Positions 29,644 to 44,600 of a stretch of 64,000 nt of DNA are shown in pieces. The notes below the pieces were generated by a model. The model ran no database searches. It was given only the letters and a program-made list of their open reading frames with translations, and was not told the DNA's origin. The position numbers were made by a program, and so were the translations under genes. The stretch comes from Symsagittifera roscoffensis (lineage: Eukaryota; Xenacoelomorpha; Acoela; Convolutidae): contig NC_087064.1 in the NCBI RefSeq assembly GCF_963678635.1, positions 10,763,671 to 10,827,670 of the forward strand, in the 5' to 3' direction. Positions within the stretch are counted from its first letter, which is position 1. Each line of letters begins with the position of its first letter.

Positions 29644-32600
29644 GTGAGTAATTTTGAAGTTTATTTGAAGCTATCAGACTTTTTTAATTGAAAGATCTGA
29701 GAATTTTTAACTGCCCCAAACAACAAAGATTGCAAAGCGACGTTCTTAGATCAACTTAACAATAAAAATTAAAATGTAGCTCTGATATGTTTCCTAAGCT
29801 CATCATTAGCTGGAAATGATGTAAATCCATACTTACGATTTTTTAATTAGTTTTGTAGTATTTTAGTTAAACTTTTTGATTTTGTCTGTTCTTTACATGA
29901 ATCGAATCACGCTCTAAAATTAGAAAATTGTTTTTAGTTGAGTTACGCCAAGTGTCCGGAGTATCTTCTTCTACTTGTTGCAGTTTTTGCTTCCATCGCA
30001 ATCGGAGTTGGAATGCCTCTTTTGATTATACTTTTTGGAGAGCTCATTGACGAGATGATTGAGCCAGGAAAACCTGGATTTGAAAACCAAAGTGAGTATT
30101 GACATTGTTAAATTTCCTGTACTTTTTGGGGAAGTATTGACATTGTTAAATTTCCTGTACTTTTTGGGGATAAATTGACAAATACTGCCGTTTTTTCGTT
30201 GCAGCCGATGCGTTTGAGAGGTTCGAGGATAAAATGACGGATGTGTGTTTGCAAATCACGTACGTGGGGTGTGGAGTTCTGTTGGTCGGCTACATTCAGG
30301 TCAGTCCTCTCTGTCTGACAACTAACAGAATTTTTGTTCAGAACATTCTAACCGGAGTGCAGCCAGTATTTAGACAGCCACGTATTCATACTCGTCAGTA
30401 TTTAGACAAATACTGTATGAACCAATCAGAATCGAGAAAAGACATAAATAATCCAAAATAAATAATAATTATTTATTAATTTCTTCTTTGTCTCGATTCT
30501 GATTGGTTGAAACAGTATTTGTCTAAATACTGACCAGTCTGATTACGCGGTTGTCTAAATACTGATATGTAACCATTCTAACCTATTCCAATCCACCCTT
30601 TGACATTCTACGCTAAGGTATTGGCAAAAAAACGAGTTCGAGTCGCAAAAAGAGCATCGCCCAACACAATAACTCTGGAATAGGATATAAGAGAACGACC
30701 TATGCTTTGAAACGCTGGATACCCTTTCATATATGCTCTTGAATCGCAGAAACCACACATATTTAAAGTAATTAAAACGAACCCCAATCTATTTGATGAC
30801 TAGCACTTGGGTACAATTGTGATAGAGCTTAAAAAGTAGCCTTAAATTCTGTCCAATTTTTGAAGGTTTGTTCCTTAGAGCATTTAATAGTTCGAGTGAA
30901 CTAAATGAGGTCATATAAGGTTCGAGAAAAAACTGCGAATTAACCGAATTGCTTTTGCTTATTCTTAATTGTTGTTTGATGAAAATTAGCAAAATGCGGG
31001 ACAGTTTGCTCACAATTTTTTTTTCTTTCAGTGACTCCTCTTTTACAAATACATGTAATGGTTGGAACAAGACAAATTTTTAGACTTAAAAAATCTGAGC
31101 CAGAATCTTCAATTTGACGTTTACTGATTTTTGCGTTAACAGATAGCGACCATCACAATTTTCGGCGAGAATATTCTCTACCGAGTGAGAATCGAAAGCT
31201 TCAAGGCAGTACTGCGGCAGGACATCGCCTGGTTTGACAAACAGAAGACAGGAACACTGGTCTCAAATTTGGCCGAGTATGTCATCTACGATTTTTGAAG
31301 TTATATAAAATTATACGAAATCGAAAAAAAAAATTAAATGACAGCCTATGACCTCGATTCAATAGGACTTTTCTTTTGCGTAGAAGAAAGAAATTGTGAT
31401 TTTTTTTCTCTCAAAAAATGACAAAACAAAAGCCAAAAAACTCGGATAGCCGGTTGCTGTGAAATAGCACATAAAGCTCCGACAACTTCATCCAGAAAAA
31501 AAAATATTTTTCTTTCCTCAAGTTTGTGACGTTTTTTTTATGTGCGTGGTGTGATAAAGGAAAGGCGAAAGCTTAAAATTATTTTCAGTTATCTTCAAAA
31601 AATGAAAAGCACAGCAAAAAACAATCAAAAAAATTCGAAGTTTTATTTCTATTTTTTGGCTGCTTTTCCACACGATCGGAGCGTAGTGTCATATTACGAA
31701 GTCCCCTTTTTTCTAAACTAAATTGCAAATATAAATGCTCATTCAGTAGCACTTTTGTAGCAAAAGTCTTAAATCTGGTTTACTTTTGCTGCATCAGCAT
31801 TATATCTTTGTATCTGTTTTTTAGTAGTTTGTTTTTGAAGGTTGGCCAGTGACCATGGTGCAGGCGCTAGGACGGGTAACTCTCAAACTCGAGGTCGGGC
31901 TTTGATTCCGGTACATATGGGAGTTTTTATTTTTCTACGCTTTTGCTTAATTTATTTTTTTGATCTTTTAAGAGCTATTTTTTGCCGTATTTTCGCTTCT
32001 GTTTGCTATTTGCAGCTTTGACTCTTTTGAAAACATTTTTGCAGCGTTTAAAACATTTTCTTAACAAGGAAGCGCTAAAAGACATTTCTAAAACTTGTTT
32101 TCCTGGAATAAAACTAAGTTTTTGCGTCTTAAATAATCGATTTTCATCTAACAAACGTTTCTCGGTCGGTTTACTTGTTCAAAATTAGACTGAAAAGCAA
32201 ATTTTTAAAACTGTTTTTTTTCTCGAGGCATGAATTTCTTTGCATTTTTGAAGTGTCATTCGAATCACAATTTGAAGGGCTTTAATGTGGTGTATCACTC
32301 AAAACTCATTCTAATGATTATTTGTGGTACCTGATTTTGCCTGGGAAAAAAGTAAAACAAAACTAAAACACCAAAAGACAAAGTTCCTCCCTTTTTGCAG
32401 TGGTCGGAACAATTATGGTCCGGTCAATTGGCCTTTGATAGGAATGCCGGCTCTTTTCTGTTCACGCAGTCAATGAAGGTTAACTAAAGTAGCCTGAAAG
32501 TTTGACTTTATTGTCCAAATCCAAATCAATTAGTTCACTTGTTTTGCAACATGAATGTTAACATGATGTCTGTGTAACTTGTGGGAGGGGGGCTTTGCAT

Positions 32601-35600
32601 GGCAGTTGAAATTATATTTTGCTGCTTTAGAAATATGGAAGTGATTCGAATAGGAGTGTCGGACAAGATAGCCATCTGCATCCAGCACCTGGCCACTTTC
32701 TGCTCGGGATTCGTCATCGCATTCATTTACAATGCCGAGTTTGCCGGAATTCTCTGTGTGCTGATCCCGTTCCTCATAGTTGGCGGAGTCGGAATGGCAA
32801 AAGTAACGTAACTTTATGACTTCGAAACTAGCGTGCATTTTAACCATGAGTTGGTCGTAAACAGGCTATGAACATCAATAGTTTCAAGTGTTAAGCCGCA
32901 AAAATGGGTGGCGTTAAATTTAAAATATATCATGTGAAGAAAGTTTTTTTTTGGCATAAGTGACCACTGTTTCTCTGCCAAATTGCGTATTTTATCATTA
33001 AAAATTGGAAATTTTTTTAAAATGTTAAATGCTTGTTTTATAGTAAGTTCTCATATAATTCTGGAAAACAAAAAACCGTTTTTATTCGCTGATATTTTTT
33101 GAAACCAATGGTGGAAGATTATCAGGTCTTGCGAACGTTTTCTACTCCCCGTAAAGAAAACGTAAATTATCTGTAATCAAAACGATATAATTACTCTAGC
33201 CAGCGTTAGTGTATTAGTGCAAAACATTTTTTCTAATCTAACTCGCAAATAAAAGTGTTCATTAAAGGGGTTCTTTTATTTGGCGGCTCTTTTGCCATAA
33301 TCACGATCTGTAGCATTGGAAATTTTATAGCATCTATTCTCTGCTTTATTCGTGGCTAGTGTTTGTGACATATAAAGCGTATGCGGCTGAGTGTTTAGTG
33401 CGTGAGACGCATAATTTCTAGGTCGCAGATCGATTCCGAGACGTAGCGGAAATTTTTAAATTAGTTTGAAGCTTATAACTACATTTTCCTTTTGCACTTT
33501 ATAGAGCTGCTTTTTGTCGCGTTCTCGCTAGTTTTTGCGAAGCGAAGCTTTGTCTCTTTGCTTAACTATTTTCCCAGAATTAGAAATTCCAGGTTTACCA
33601 TGTTGTTGTCAACGAGATTTTGAATGATCCTTTCATCAAACTTAATAATTACATCAAAAAGCAAGAAGATATATTTTTGCATTAGAAGTCATAATTTTCC
33701 TGACAAAAACTAGCATAAGTTAGAAATTTAACAAGCCTAACTTTTTTGGTATATTTTTAGGCGTTTAATTAAAACGCTAGATCGAAGACAACATCGGTGT
33801 CAGAACTCCCGACCCTTTTTACACTTGCGAGATCAAATGTCTCATAATCGGGAACTAGATTTTTCCCCCTAGGCACCTTTTCCCACGAATCTGCAAGAAA
33901 ATGAACTTACTTGATTATTATTGAATCTTAAAACTTCCAGGCTGTTTACTACTTTGCTTACAGGTAACGCTGTTCCGTTTGCTCCCTAAGGTTTGGAGTT
34001 CGAGTCCTAGCCTGACTTTTCTTTCAGTATGTAGAAAATTGTTTATTTTTCGGAAAAATTGAATTGTCGGATTTATTTGTGTGTTTATTTTAAGTTTCCG
34101 AAGCATGATTTTTTTTCCGATTCAAACGAGTCATGCTATAATTGACAGTTTCGGATTTTGACAGTCTAAGTGTTTTTTTATTTGAAATGGGTTGGGCTAG
34201 AATTTCATCGACTTAGTCAACTTATTTTATATCGCTTGAACTACAAAAATCGATTTTAATTTTTTAAAACGAATGCAAGGTCGGTTTTGGGTTAACTTTA
34301 AGTTTTAAAATTTGATCGCTCAAAGTTTTCTATGACAGTTTATGGCGTTTTTTGGTTTCCGGTTCAATGGGAGTCCATTCTCTTTTTGTCGGCTTAGTGG
34401 CCGCTCGGTGAATACTAAAATTGTATTGAATGCTGATAGTTGTGTTTCTCGACTGTTTTTCTGAAATTGATTTTTTTTAAATATTTTTTCGACTGTTTTT
34501 TTCGTCTATACTTCTATTCTCTAGCTTGAAATGGTACACTTGCGTTGAGTTGCAAGTTTTGCTTCGTCTCTGTGCTTAATTTCCCCGCAATTTGTCGTCC
34601 TAATATTTTGTTCCTTGCTTCAGGAGGGTAGATTGATGTCATCCATTTCGCCGTAGTCGGTCCCACGTTTATCTCAGAACACTTATCATAAATGTTGCTA
34701 GTAATCGTTATAGAGATGCCCTGCAAGTTCATTTGATCACCACAATTAATTTCGGGCATTTTGTGGCTTTAAATGTAAGTTGCTTTGCAGGCAGCAGAAA
34801 GCGCAACTTCAGATGAGCAGGACGACGCTGGAGAAGCAGGCGCGGTTGCGGAATCCACTTTTTCGGCTATAAAAACTGTCGTCTCATTCAGTGGTCAAAC
34901 CAGAGCCATAAACAGGTTAGATTTAGAGGCATTTGGAGTTCAAGCTACAGTTTTTAGGCAAAAAAAAAACTTGCAAATTTAAACTTATTTGGGGGTATTG
35001 AACCTCCCCTTCTAGGGTATCCTATCGATATTTCTCTAGAAAACTACTGTACAAGTGCCTCCGACCAATTTTCGTATTACAATAACAACTCGTAACTTTC
35101 AAAAAGCGACAATTTACTATAATAAATAAAAAGATTATACGAAATAAGTTGATTTAGCAATGCACAGCAATCAAACCGCCACGCCATAGCGGTTGTGGTA
35201 TTCCATCAGGAAAGTTTCACGCAAAAACTAAGCATTGTATTCGGGTTAAAATAGTTTGACGAATTGTTGCTTTTGCACACTTGTTCGAGGTTTGGGGGTT
35301 CGAATCCGGAACACAGCAGTTTTGTTTTTCAAGGCTATTTTCCTTTCCTCGTTCACTTTTTGACCTTTTTAAAGCTACCGTGGGCATTTTGTCGCTAGTG
35401 TCGGCGAAGCTTTGCTTTTTTAAAAGTTTGCGCCGAATTGTCGCAGGCTACGAGTCGTCGCCATACCGTTGTTATTCCCAACTAAAAAGAGTTTTTGTTC
35501 TTCAGCTACAACAAAAGTCTGGCTGGTGCAAAATTTCAGTCGGCCAAGAAGACTATTCTAATGGGAGCTTTCTTGGGATTTGTGTTCCTGGTTGAGTTCA

Positions 35601-38600
35601 TGGGGTATGGACTGGCATTTTGGTATGGTCCTCGTTTGATCGAAAGTGGTGAGTTGAAGCCTGGTGAGATGCTGACAGTGTTCTTTGCAGTTCTGGTCGG
35701 GGCTATGTCTTTGGGACAGTGCATAACAGCTCTTCTGTCGGTTTGGGCGGTCGGAAATGCAATGTCTTTTGTTACGACTATTATTAAAAGGGTTTGTATA
35801 ATTAATTTGTTTTCAAGAAGGAAACAAATGGTTTATAATACAGAAATGATTCGAAAGAAAATGCCTTTTAGGTACCATTTGAGTGGTACCGAGTGCATTT
35901 TTCGTATTAATATGAGAGTCATATCATTGGGGGGATCGAATGTTTCTAAACGAAGCGACAGAAAACACTGATTAACATAAAAAAGCACAGTTGTTGACTG
36001 ATTAAGAAAGAACTGATTAAGTTCTTTTTCGTAGAAACCGATCATTGACTCTGAATCTGAAGAAGGAGAGAAGTTGAGTTCGATCAAGGGGCAGATGGAG
36101 TTTGAAAACCTCAGCTTCGCCTACTCAACCCGAAAGGATGTGACTGTGAGTAAAATACTTATCATAACCAGCTATAGCCATACCTTCTTAAATTAATTTA
36201 ATGAGGAAATTTCGTTTCGTAAGTATGAGGTTTTGGAACTAATTTATGTATTTCATCAAAAATATTTTTCTGTCAAAATTTAATCAATATAGGTGACGTT
36301 GCATATCATAATCGATCATTTGAAAGCTGTTTTAAATTTAATAGATTTGTTAGCAGTTTTTGTCTCTGTTTAAATTCGAAGAAGCTAATTTCAATGACAA
36401 ATTGATCCTATGTTTTTGTAGTTTGAGTGGTTGTGGCGTTTAGGTTCTCAAGAAGTTCAACTTGAGTGTGGCGCCTGGCCAGAAGATAGCTCTGGTGGGG
36501 GCCAGCGGGTCTGGCAAGTCAACCATTGTGAATTTGATCCTACGATTCTACGAGTACCACCACGGATCTGTGAGTAGTTGACAGGGATGACCATTTAAAT
36601 TAATAAACATTTTTGGATCTTATTAATCTTGTAACGAATCCTCTCCTCTATTCAGAAGGAACTGAACAGTTTTTCAGGTACAAAATGTTTGCTTGTGTAA
36701 ATTAAATTCACTTTCACAAACCGTTTTTAAGCAAACCGTTGTCTACGTAACCTTCCACAATTCCCAATTATTCAATTCTGGACCCAGGTTATTCCGAGGG
36801 CTATTGGCTTTGACATAAAAGAAAGATTTTCTAGCATGATTTCGTGTTTATTTGTATGCAGATTGAGTTTGAAACGGTGTTTTGAAAAGAATTCAAAGGA
36901 AGAAAAATAGCGCAGTGAAACATACCAGTTGGTTTTTACACAAGCAATACGGGCGGCGGTGTTTCCAGCCTAACTCGCAATTATTGTTGCGACGCAAATA
37001 TTGTTGCGATAAAATGTGCTCATTTTGAAGGTGTTCATTTTGATCAACAACCAGCTATTAAGTACAGCCAATGTTAAGGATATTAACACAGACTATTAAC
37101 ACAGACTGCTATTAGCGCGTAAGCGGAGATTTAATCCGTCATAGAAATCGTTCCAAATTGATTGAAGGAAGCTTATTTGCCACAATTGATTTGTCACTAG
37201 GAGAAAAATTTATCACTTAGTACTTAATATGGCGTGTGGAAGGAAGATTTTCACAAAAAGTTTCAAATTTAAAAAAAAAATCTCTTTTTCTTTAATTTTA
37301 TTCCGGCTATTTTGCTCTAGTTTTTTTCGAGTTCGAGTTTTTTCCGGCTATTTTGCTCTATAAATTGAGTCATATTAGTTGGTAAATATATTTTTTTCAA
37401 ATTGACGGGTACTGCTAATGCGTCATAATTAGCGTGTGTCACTTAAGAAATTTTGTAGACTCAAAGTTTTATTCATTCAGTTTTTCCCAGTAGCGTTATC
37501 GCAAACATCTAATCACAAGTTAATTGGGAATTTTCATAAATATACTGAAATTCTACCTGGGGACTATATGTTGCAAAATAATACGTTGTGACAATAAGAA
37601 TTAATACATGGTGACTACTGGTGATTACTTAAAACATGGTGACCATTACGATTGATGCCTAATGATCCTCCATGGATTGCACACCTTTCCCTCATCATAG
37701 TGTACTGTATTATGCACACTCCTTACTTTTTACTATTTAGTTGAATTGAAAATGTAATTGGTCAAACTACAGATTTGTTGCGTTTTTACACTAGCTAATT
37801 TTAGTGAGCGTTAGAGTAATAGTCCGACTTTTTTTCTAACCTAAAGTAATATACCACTTCTTTTTTTCTAACCTAATGCGCAAATATTGGTGCCACTATT
37901 GGTGAAACCTTTACGGCTTTTTGATAGCATGTGTGTTGAAATTCGAATAGTAATAAGTTGTCACAGTTTATGCAATTTTATTTAATCAAATAAACCAAAA
38001 GAAGCTATTTGTTTCAAAAAAACACATAACAATAATCACAACTAGGTTTCAGAAATTCTCTGTCGATATATCTCGTATTTTTTCGAATTGCTCATTTTTT
38101 TTTTTACATATGTGGCTTTTTGCTTTCCATTTTGTTGCATGCAAAGTTAGTGTGGATACCTTCAGGTTGTTATGTTCTGAAGAATTGTGTATTTGGTGCC
38201 ACTTTTGCTGCAAGGATTTGGCATTTTAATAGCATATGTAGCTGCTTTATTTGTTTAGTGTTTGCCAATTGTTAAGCATTAGTGGCTGAAAGGGAAGAGC
38301 GTGAGACGCCAATTCTCGAGGTCGCATAATTGAAGCCAATACGCAGCGATTTTTTTACTAATTCCGAGGCTTATTTCTATTTTTTTATTTCACTTCAGAA
38401 AGCTGCTTTTTTGTCGTGTTCTCGCTAGGTTTGCGAAGCTAAGCTTCGCCTCTGTGTTAACTTGTGTAGCTCTTTCGAATTTTCTTGAGATCCATTTCTT
38501 CAACTGATTATCGTTGCACCACTCGCGAAGAATTGAAGTCTCTATTGAAAAAATATTTGAAAATTTTTGCTGATATGAAAATCTTGGTTTAAATGAGAAA

Positions 38601-41600
38601 AATGTGCAGAGAAATTTTAAATGGAAATTTTAGATGTAAGACTGGTAGTTAGGAGATAACCGGGAGTAGTACTGGTTACGTCTCCCTCTTTCAATCGAAA
38701 GGTAGTATGGTTTAGGTGCCTTATTTGTTAATTATAATTTTTTTTTTGTTTTAGTGTCTTGTAATCCGGAACTACACTTTTTTTTGCTGTTATCAACTTT
38801 TCTTTAAAATTTTTTCTTGCTTTCCTTACTTGCTTTGTTATTGAAATTTAAGAACCTATAGTTTTGTTTTTACTTTGAGAGGTAACACCGTCGCCTTGAT
38901 AAGCCCGACCGGACCTTGCTTTTCTCCAGTTTGTATGCAATTGAAGATTTTTTCCGGTAAAGATTGAATTGTCGGACCTTTTTTTCTGTTCAAGTTTTGT
39001 CGGCTCGGTTGCCACATCACGTATTTTGCTTGTGCTACAAGCAACTTTCATTGTAGTTGCAACTGCAACTTTTGTTTAATGTAGTTTCAGTGGGAATTTG
39101 AAAATTTATAGATTTTTTTTATAAATAAGTTTTTTTTCGGCTCGTCTGGTGTCTGCTCAAAGAATGTCGGCTTCGTTGCCACAACAGATTTTGCTCGGGC
39201 CGCAAGAAGTTTTCTTTGTAGTTGTAAGTGCAAGCGTTGCTCAATGTAGTTTTTTTTTCGGCTCAAGTTGTGTCTGCTCAAAGATCGCCGGCTTAGTTGC
39301 CTCATCATGGATTTTTCTTGTTCTGTAAGTGAAGTTGCAAGTATTGTGTAATGTAGTTAAATTGTTTTTTTTCCGGCTCCATTTCGGAAATCAACCTAAT
39401 GCGCAAATATTGGTGCCACTATTGATGAAACCTTTACGGCTTTTTGATAGCATGTGTGTTGAAATTCGAATAGTAATAAGTTGTCACAGTTTATGCATTT
39501 TTATTTAATCAAATAAACCAAAAGAAGCTATTTGTTTCAAAAAAAACCTAACAATAATCACAACTAGGTTTCAGAAATTCTCTGTCAATATATCTCGTAT
39601 TTTTTCGAATTGCTTATTTTTTTTACATATGTGGATTTTTGCTTTCCATTTTGTTGCATGCAAAGTTAGTGTGGATACCTTCAGGTTGTTATGTTCTGAA
39701 GAATTGTGTATTTGGTGCCACTTTTGCTGCAAGGATTTGGCATTTTAATAGCATATGTAGCTGCTTTATTTGTTAATAGTGTTTGCCAATTGTTAAGCAT
39801 TAGTGGCTGAAAGGGAAGAGCGTGAGACGCCAATTCTCGAGGTCGCATAATTGAAGCCAATACGCAGCGATTTTTTCACTAATTCTGAGGCTTATTTCTA
39901 ATTTTCTTATTTCACTTCAGAAAGCTGCTTTTTTGTCGTGTTCTCGCTAGGTTTGCGAAGCTAAGCTTCGCCTGTGTTAACTTGTGTAGCTCTTTCCAAT
40001 TTTCTTGAGATCCAATTTTTCTTCAACTGATTATCGTTGCACCACTCGCGGAGAATTGAAGTCTCTATTGAAAAAATATTTGAAAATTTTTGCTGATATG
40101 AAAATCTTGGTTTAAATGAGAAAAATGTGCAGAGAAAAACTTAAATGGAAATTCTAGATGTAAGACTGATAGTTCGGAGATAACCGGGAGTAGTACTGGT
40201 TACGTCTCCCTCTTTCAATCGAAAGGTAGTATGGTTTAGGTGCCTTATTTGTTAATTATAATTGTTTTTTTTGTTTTAGTGTCTTGTAATCCGGAACTAC
40301 ACTTTTTTTGCCGTTATCAACTTTTCTTTAAAATTTTTTTTTGCTTTTCTTACTTGCTTTGTTATTGAAATTTAAGAACCTATAGTTTTGTTTTTACTTT
40401 GAGAGGTAACACCGTCGCCTTGATAAGCCCGACCGGACCTTGCTTTTCTCCAGTTTGTATGCAATTGAAGATTTTTTCCGGTAAAGATTGAATTGTCGGA
40501 CCTTTTTTTCTGTTCAAGTTTTGTCGGCTCGGTTGCCACATCACGTATTTTGCTTGTGCTACAAGCAACTTTCATTGTAGTTGCAACTGCAACTTTTGTT
40601 TAATGTAGTTTCAGTGGGAATTTGAAAATTTATAGATTTTTTTATAACTAAGTTTTTTTTCGGCTCGTCTGGTGTCTGCTCAAAGAATGTCGGCTTCGTT
40701 GCCACAACAGATTTTGCTCGGGCCGCAAGAAGTTTTCTTTGTAGTTGTAAGTGCAAGCGTTGCTCAATGTAGTTTTTTTCGGCTCAAGTTGTGTCTGCTC
40801 AAAGATCGCCGGCTTAGTTGCCTCATCATGGATTTTTCTTGTTCTGTAAGTGAAATGGAGCCGGAAAAAAAACAATTTAACTACATTACACAATACTTGC
40901 GTCTGTTCAAAGATTGTCGGCTTTGTTTCCTCATCGCAAGTTTTTCTCTATTGCTAATGTAGTATTCAAATATCTGGTATCTATTCCTAAAATGAACTTA
41001 TACCGAGACCCCGAACGTTTTAGGGGACCTTGTTGTTTTCTTTTTTTTCCGACTTATGTTTTTTTATGTTTGTGTTGTTCCGCAAATTTTGCAAAACACG
41101 TTTCGCCTCTTTGTTAAATTGAATATAATTTTATTTTGTGTGTAGATTAAACTAGACGGAAGGGAGCTGAAGAGTCTGAATGTAAAGTGGCTGAGACAGC
41201 AGATAGGAGTGGTGAGTCAGGAGCCCTCTCTGTTCGCATGTTCCATCAAGGACAATGTGCTCTACGGGCGGGAGGGGGTGACGGACCAGGAGGTGCGGGA
41301 TGCGATTGAGAAGGCAAACGCAAAGCACTTCATCGATGGGCTTCCAAAGGTTGATATATTATATTTACACAAGCCAACTTGCGAGTCTAGTGTTACACCA
41401 TCAGTTATACCATTGATTAGCAGTTTTCCACTAAATGTTACTTATTCAAAATGATTATCTTTCCAGGCATATTTTTTTGGATTTTATTTCTTTTTGCCGT
41501 TTTTAGAGCTAATTTTGTCGAGTTATTTGCTTGTGATTTTAAGATGCAGCTTGCTGCATATTTCATTTCAATCACTTTTTAGACAACATTTTTGCACAAT

Positions 41601-44600
41601 TTTGCAGACGGAGTTTTTCTGTGTCAAGATTACTTGGTTTTGAAGCCAATAGAAAGCACATTTTAACCAGCTTGAATACTGAACTCATGGTAATTAAAAT
41701 GTTGATTTTTTCAATCAAATTTGGCCAGCTCACTTTCTTATTTTTTCGTTGACCTGCCTATTAAATATCAAGATGTATAAAAAATTGTTGATGCCATTGG
41801 TTTTTCTACTGCTGATAAACTAAGAAACTAATTTGAAGAGAAATACGTGCGTAAAATTGGTACCACTTCATATATATATTCATATATGGTGACCAAGCAT
41901 TAAATATAGTTTTGTCACACGCTGTGCTACTGCTGCATTTAAAATACCTGCTCTGTGTTTTTGTATTTTGTTATGACGGCTTCACGAAAAGCTGGTTGTC
42001 TTAGGTCAAGGAAAGCAAATTAAGGCCAAATTTGGTATTATGAAAAAGCGCTTTTGATACTAGGTCCAATTTGAAAATAAATCAAAAAAGTTCTCATTGT
42101 CGAGAAAAATTAGTCTGAGTTTCTCTGTTTTTCAGACTATATGACCAAAAATTTACAATTGACCCGTTGAGAGACTGAACTGATAATTTAGTTCATTTGC
42201 AATTAAAATATTATTTAAGCTAATATTCCCTCTATAATTCTATCGCCTTTGACTTAAAAAAACAGGATTCATGTGCATTTTTGGAAACCCGTTCGGAACA
42301 TTCTATGATTGAGTCAAATGACAATTTGGAAAGGCGGTTTGAAAATTAAGGTATTTTCCTGTGGGTCGAATGATAGAAGATTTTTGCAGGGACTTGAAAC
42401 CTTAGTGGGCGATCGTGGTTCCCAACTGTCGGGCGGACAAAAACAGCGAATTGCAATTGCGAGAGCTTTGGTACGCAACCCCAAAATCCTACTCTTAGAC
42501 GAAGCAACGTCAGCATTGGACAGCTCCAGTGAGGTCATCGTGCAAGAGGCTCTTGATAAGGCATGTGCGGGAAGGACTACAATTGTAGTGGCTCACAGGT
42601 ATAGTGGCCCTGATATAATTGCAAGTGTAGCTAATTTGTTTGGTAATGAACTGCGACTTATACCTCTATATCAAATAAACTTTAAACAGGTTGTCCACGG
42701 TTCGAGACGCGGACTTGATCGTGGCCATGGAACACGGAGAAGTGGTCGAGATGGGAACTCACAATGAGTTGTTGAAGAAGAATGGACTGTATGCAAATCT
42801 GGTGAAAGCGCAGACGTTAAATGAGGCGGGTTGGTCATAATCCTGATGTTTGGTGACCTACGAATACATGCAGTTCCTAGCAGATGAATCATATTGATCG
42901 TTAAAATGTCATTTCAATGCTCTTATTATGCCTAACATTAATATTTAGTACCATTTTGTCATTAGCATTCTATACGGGATTGTTCGAATCCCTGTCTTAT
43001 CTTTTCGCAAAATTCTTAGATAGTATTTTAGGTTTCAGAAAACGCAGTGACGGTTGATTTTTTTAGGCCCTGTTCATAAGTTTTTTTTTCGCGAAAAGTC
43101 TGAAAATTAGTTTACACTCACAAATTGTTCAAATTTGCCAAAAGTTCAATTCAAATTCCGCTCTCCACCAGAAAAAAATAATGTAGTGGGAATTCAGTTT
43201 CTAAGTCATGTTTGATGTTTCTTTAGAAAACCTCATGATTTGTTTCAGTGGAGTGCGCAGAAATTTTTCTGGGGGGGGGGGGGCGGTTGGAATGATTTCT
43301 TTGACGGATTAAATCTCCGCTTATGCGTTAATAGCGCGAAATATATCGCGCGTTATTGTCCGAAATTGGCGGACCTTTTTTTAGTTTGACCAATTTGGTT
43401 TTCGTAGCTTTTCCAAAATACTACAAGGACCCTATTTTGTCAAAAATTTTCTGCGCCGCAGCCAAAGTTAAAAAAAACGGTAAAGTTATACCAAAGGGGG
43501 AATTATCTGGAAAAAATTGACAACCAGAAGCAGAATTTGCCCCCCCCCCCCCTCGGCATGCTACTGGTTTATTTGCATTGAATTTTTTTATTTTAGGAGT
43601 TAAGCGTTTTTCTTTTTGAGGTGACTGCAATTTCATTTGCTAAACTAACGAATAATTATGTTTTGCGGATCTTGTTAGCTATCCCACCCCCCCCCCCCCC
43701 CCCCCCCCCGGCTAAGAAACATAAAAGGCAAAGTAGTTTTGGTTTCTAAGAAACATAAGTGCAAGTAGTTTTGGTTTCAAATATAATTTAAAATCTTAGA
43801 TTACCCAACGGAGTAAAAAATTTTCCTGGCCATCAGTTTTCTCAAATTGGGTTAGTTTCATCGATTAACTGTGATTGATTAAAGATTTTTTGAAGTGCAA
43901 TACCTTTTTTTGTACTTTTTAGCTCAGTGCATCAACAGTCTATCAGATTTTGTCTGTAGTACGCATGAAAAATTTCTGCCCTGTGTTAAAGCTTTCTAAA
44001 TAAATGGAATATCAGAACACCAGAACAGAATGTCAGACATTGGAATTGGATCATTTTGTATTAGAATAGTTGAAATAGACATAAAATACAGTAGATGAGA
44101 GGTAACTAGATGACTCTTGCGGAAGTACTTTTCCCTAATTTCTTTCGCCTTTGTTTGGAAGGTTGTGTAGGTTGATTTTATCCTGGATTTTTTCTATATT
44201 TTGTATGATTTTATCTGGAATTATTTTATCTGGGATGATTTTGACACTGTCCACTGGTAATATAATTGATCTCCCAACAATGTTGCAGAGTCGTCAGAGG
44301 AGAGAGCAGATGCAGTTGATGAAGATGGAGAAGAAGAGGAGAATGGAGCCCAAGTGACCTATAAGAAGGATGAAGTGGCAGTCCACATCAAGGACGGGAA
44401 AGACAAGCAACACGACCACAGTCCCAAGAAGTCTAAGAAAGACAAGAAAAAGAAAGATGACGATGATGGCGATGATAAGGAAGAGGTGAAGTGTTCAATG
44501 AAGACCAGATTTTTCTTTGTAAACGACGCTTAGCCTGAATCTCAACAAAGTTAACTAGCCTAAAACGTCGAAATTTTGGCGTCGAAAAGCAATTTTTTTT

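Noticed and set aside
44151..44357. 68-residue open frame starting with hydrophobic residues
   Set aside because: It runs across the intron-exon border and reads the linker exon out of frame.
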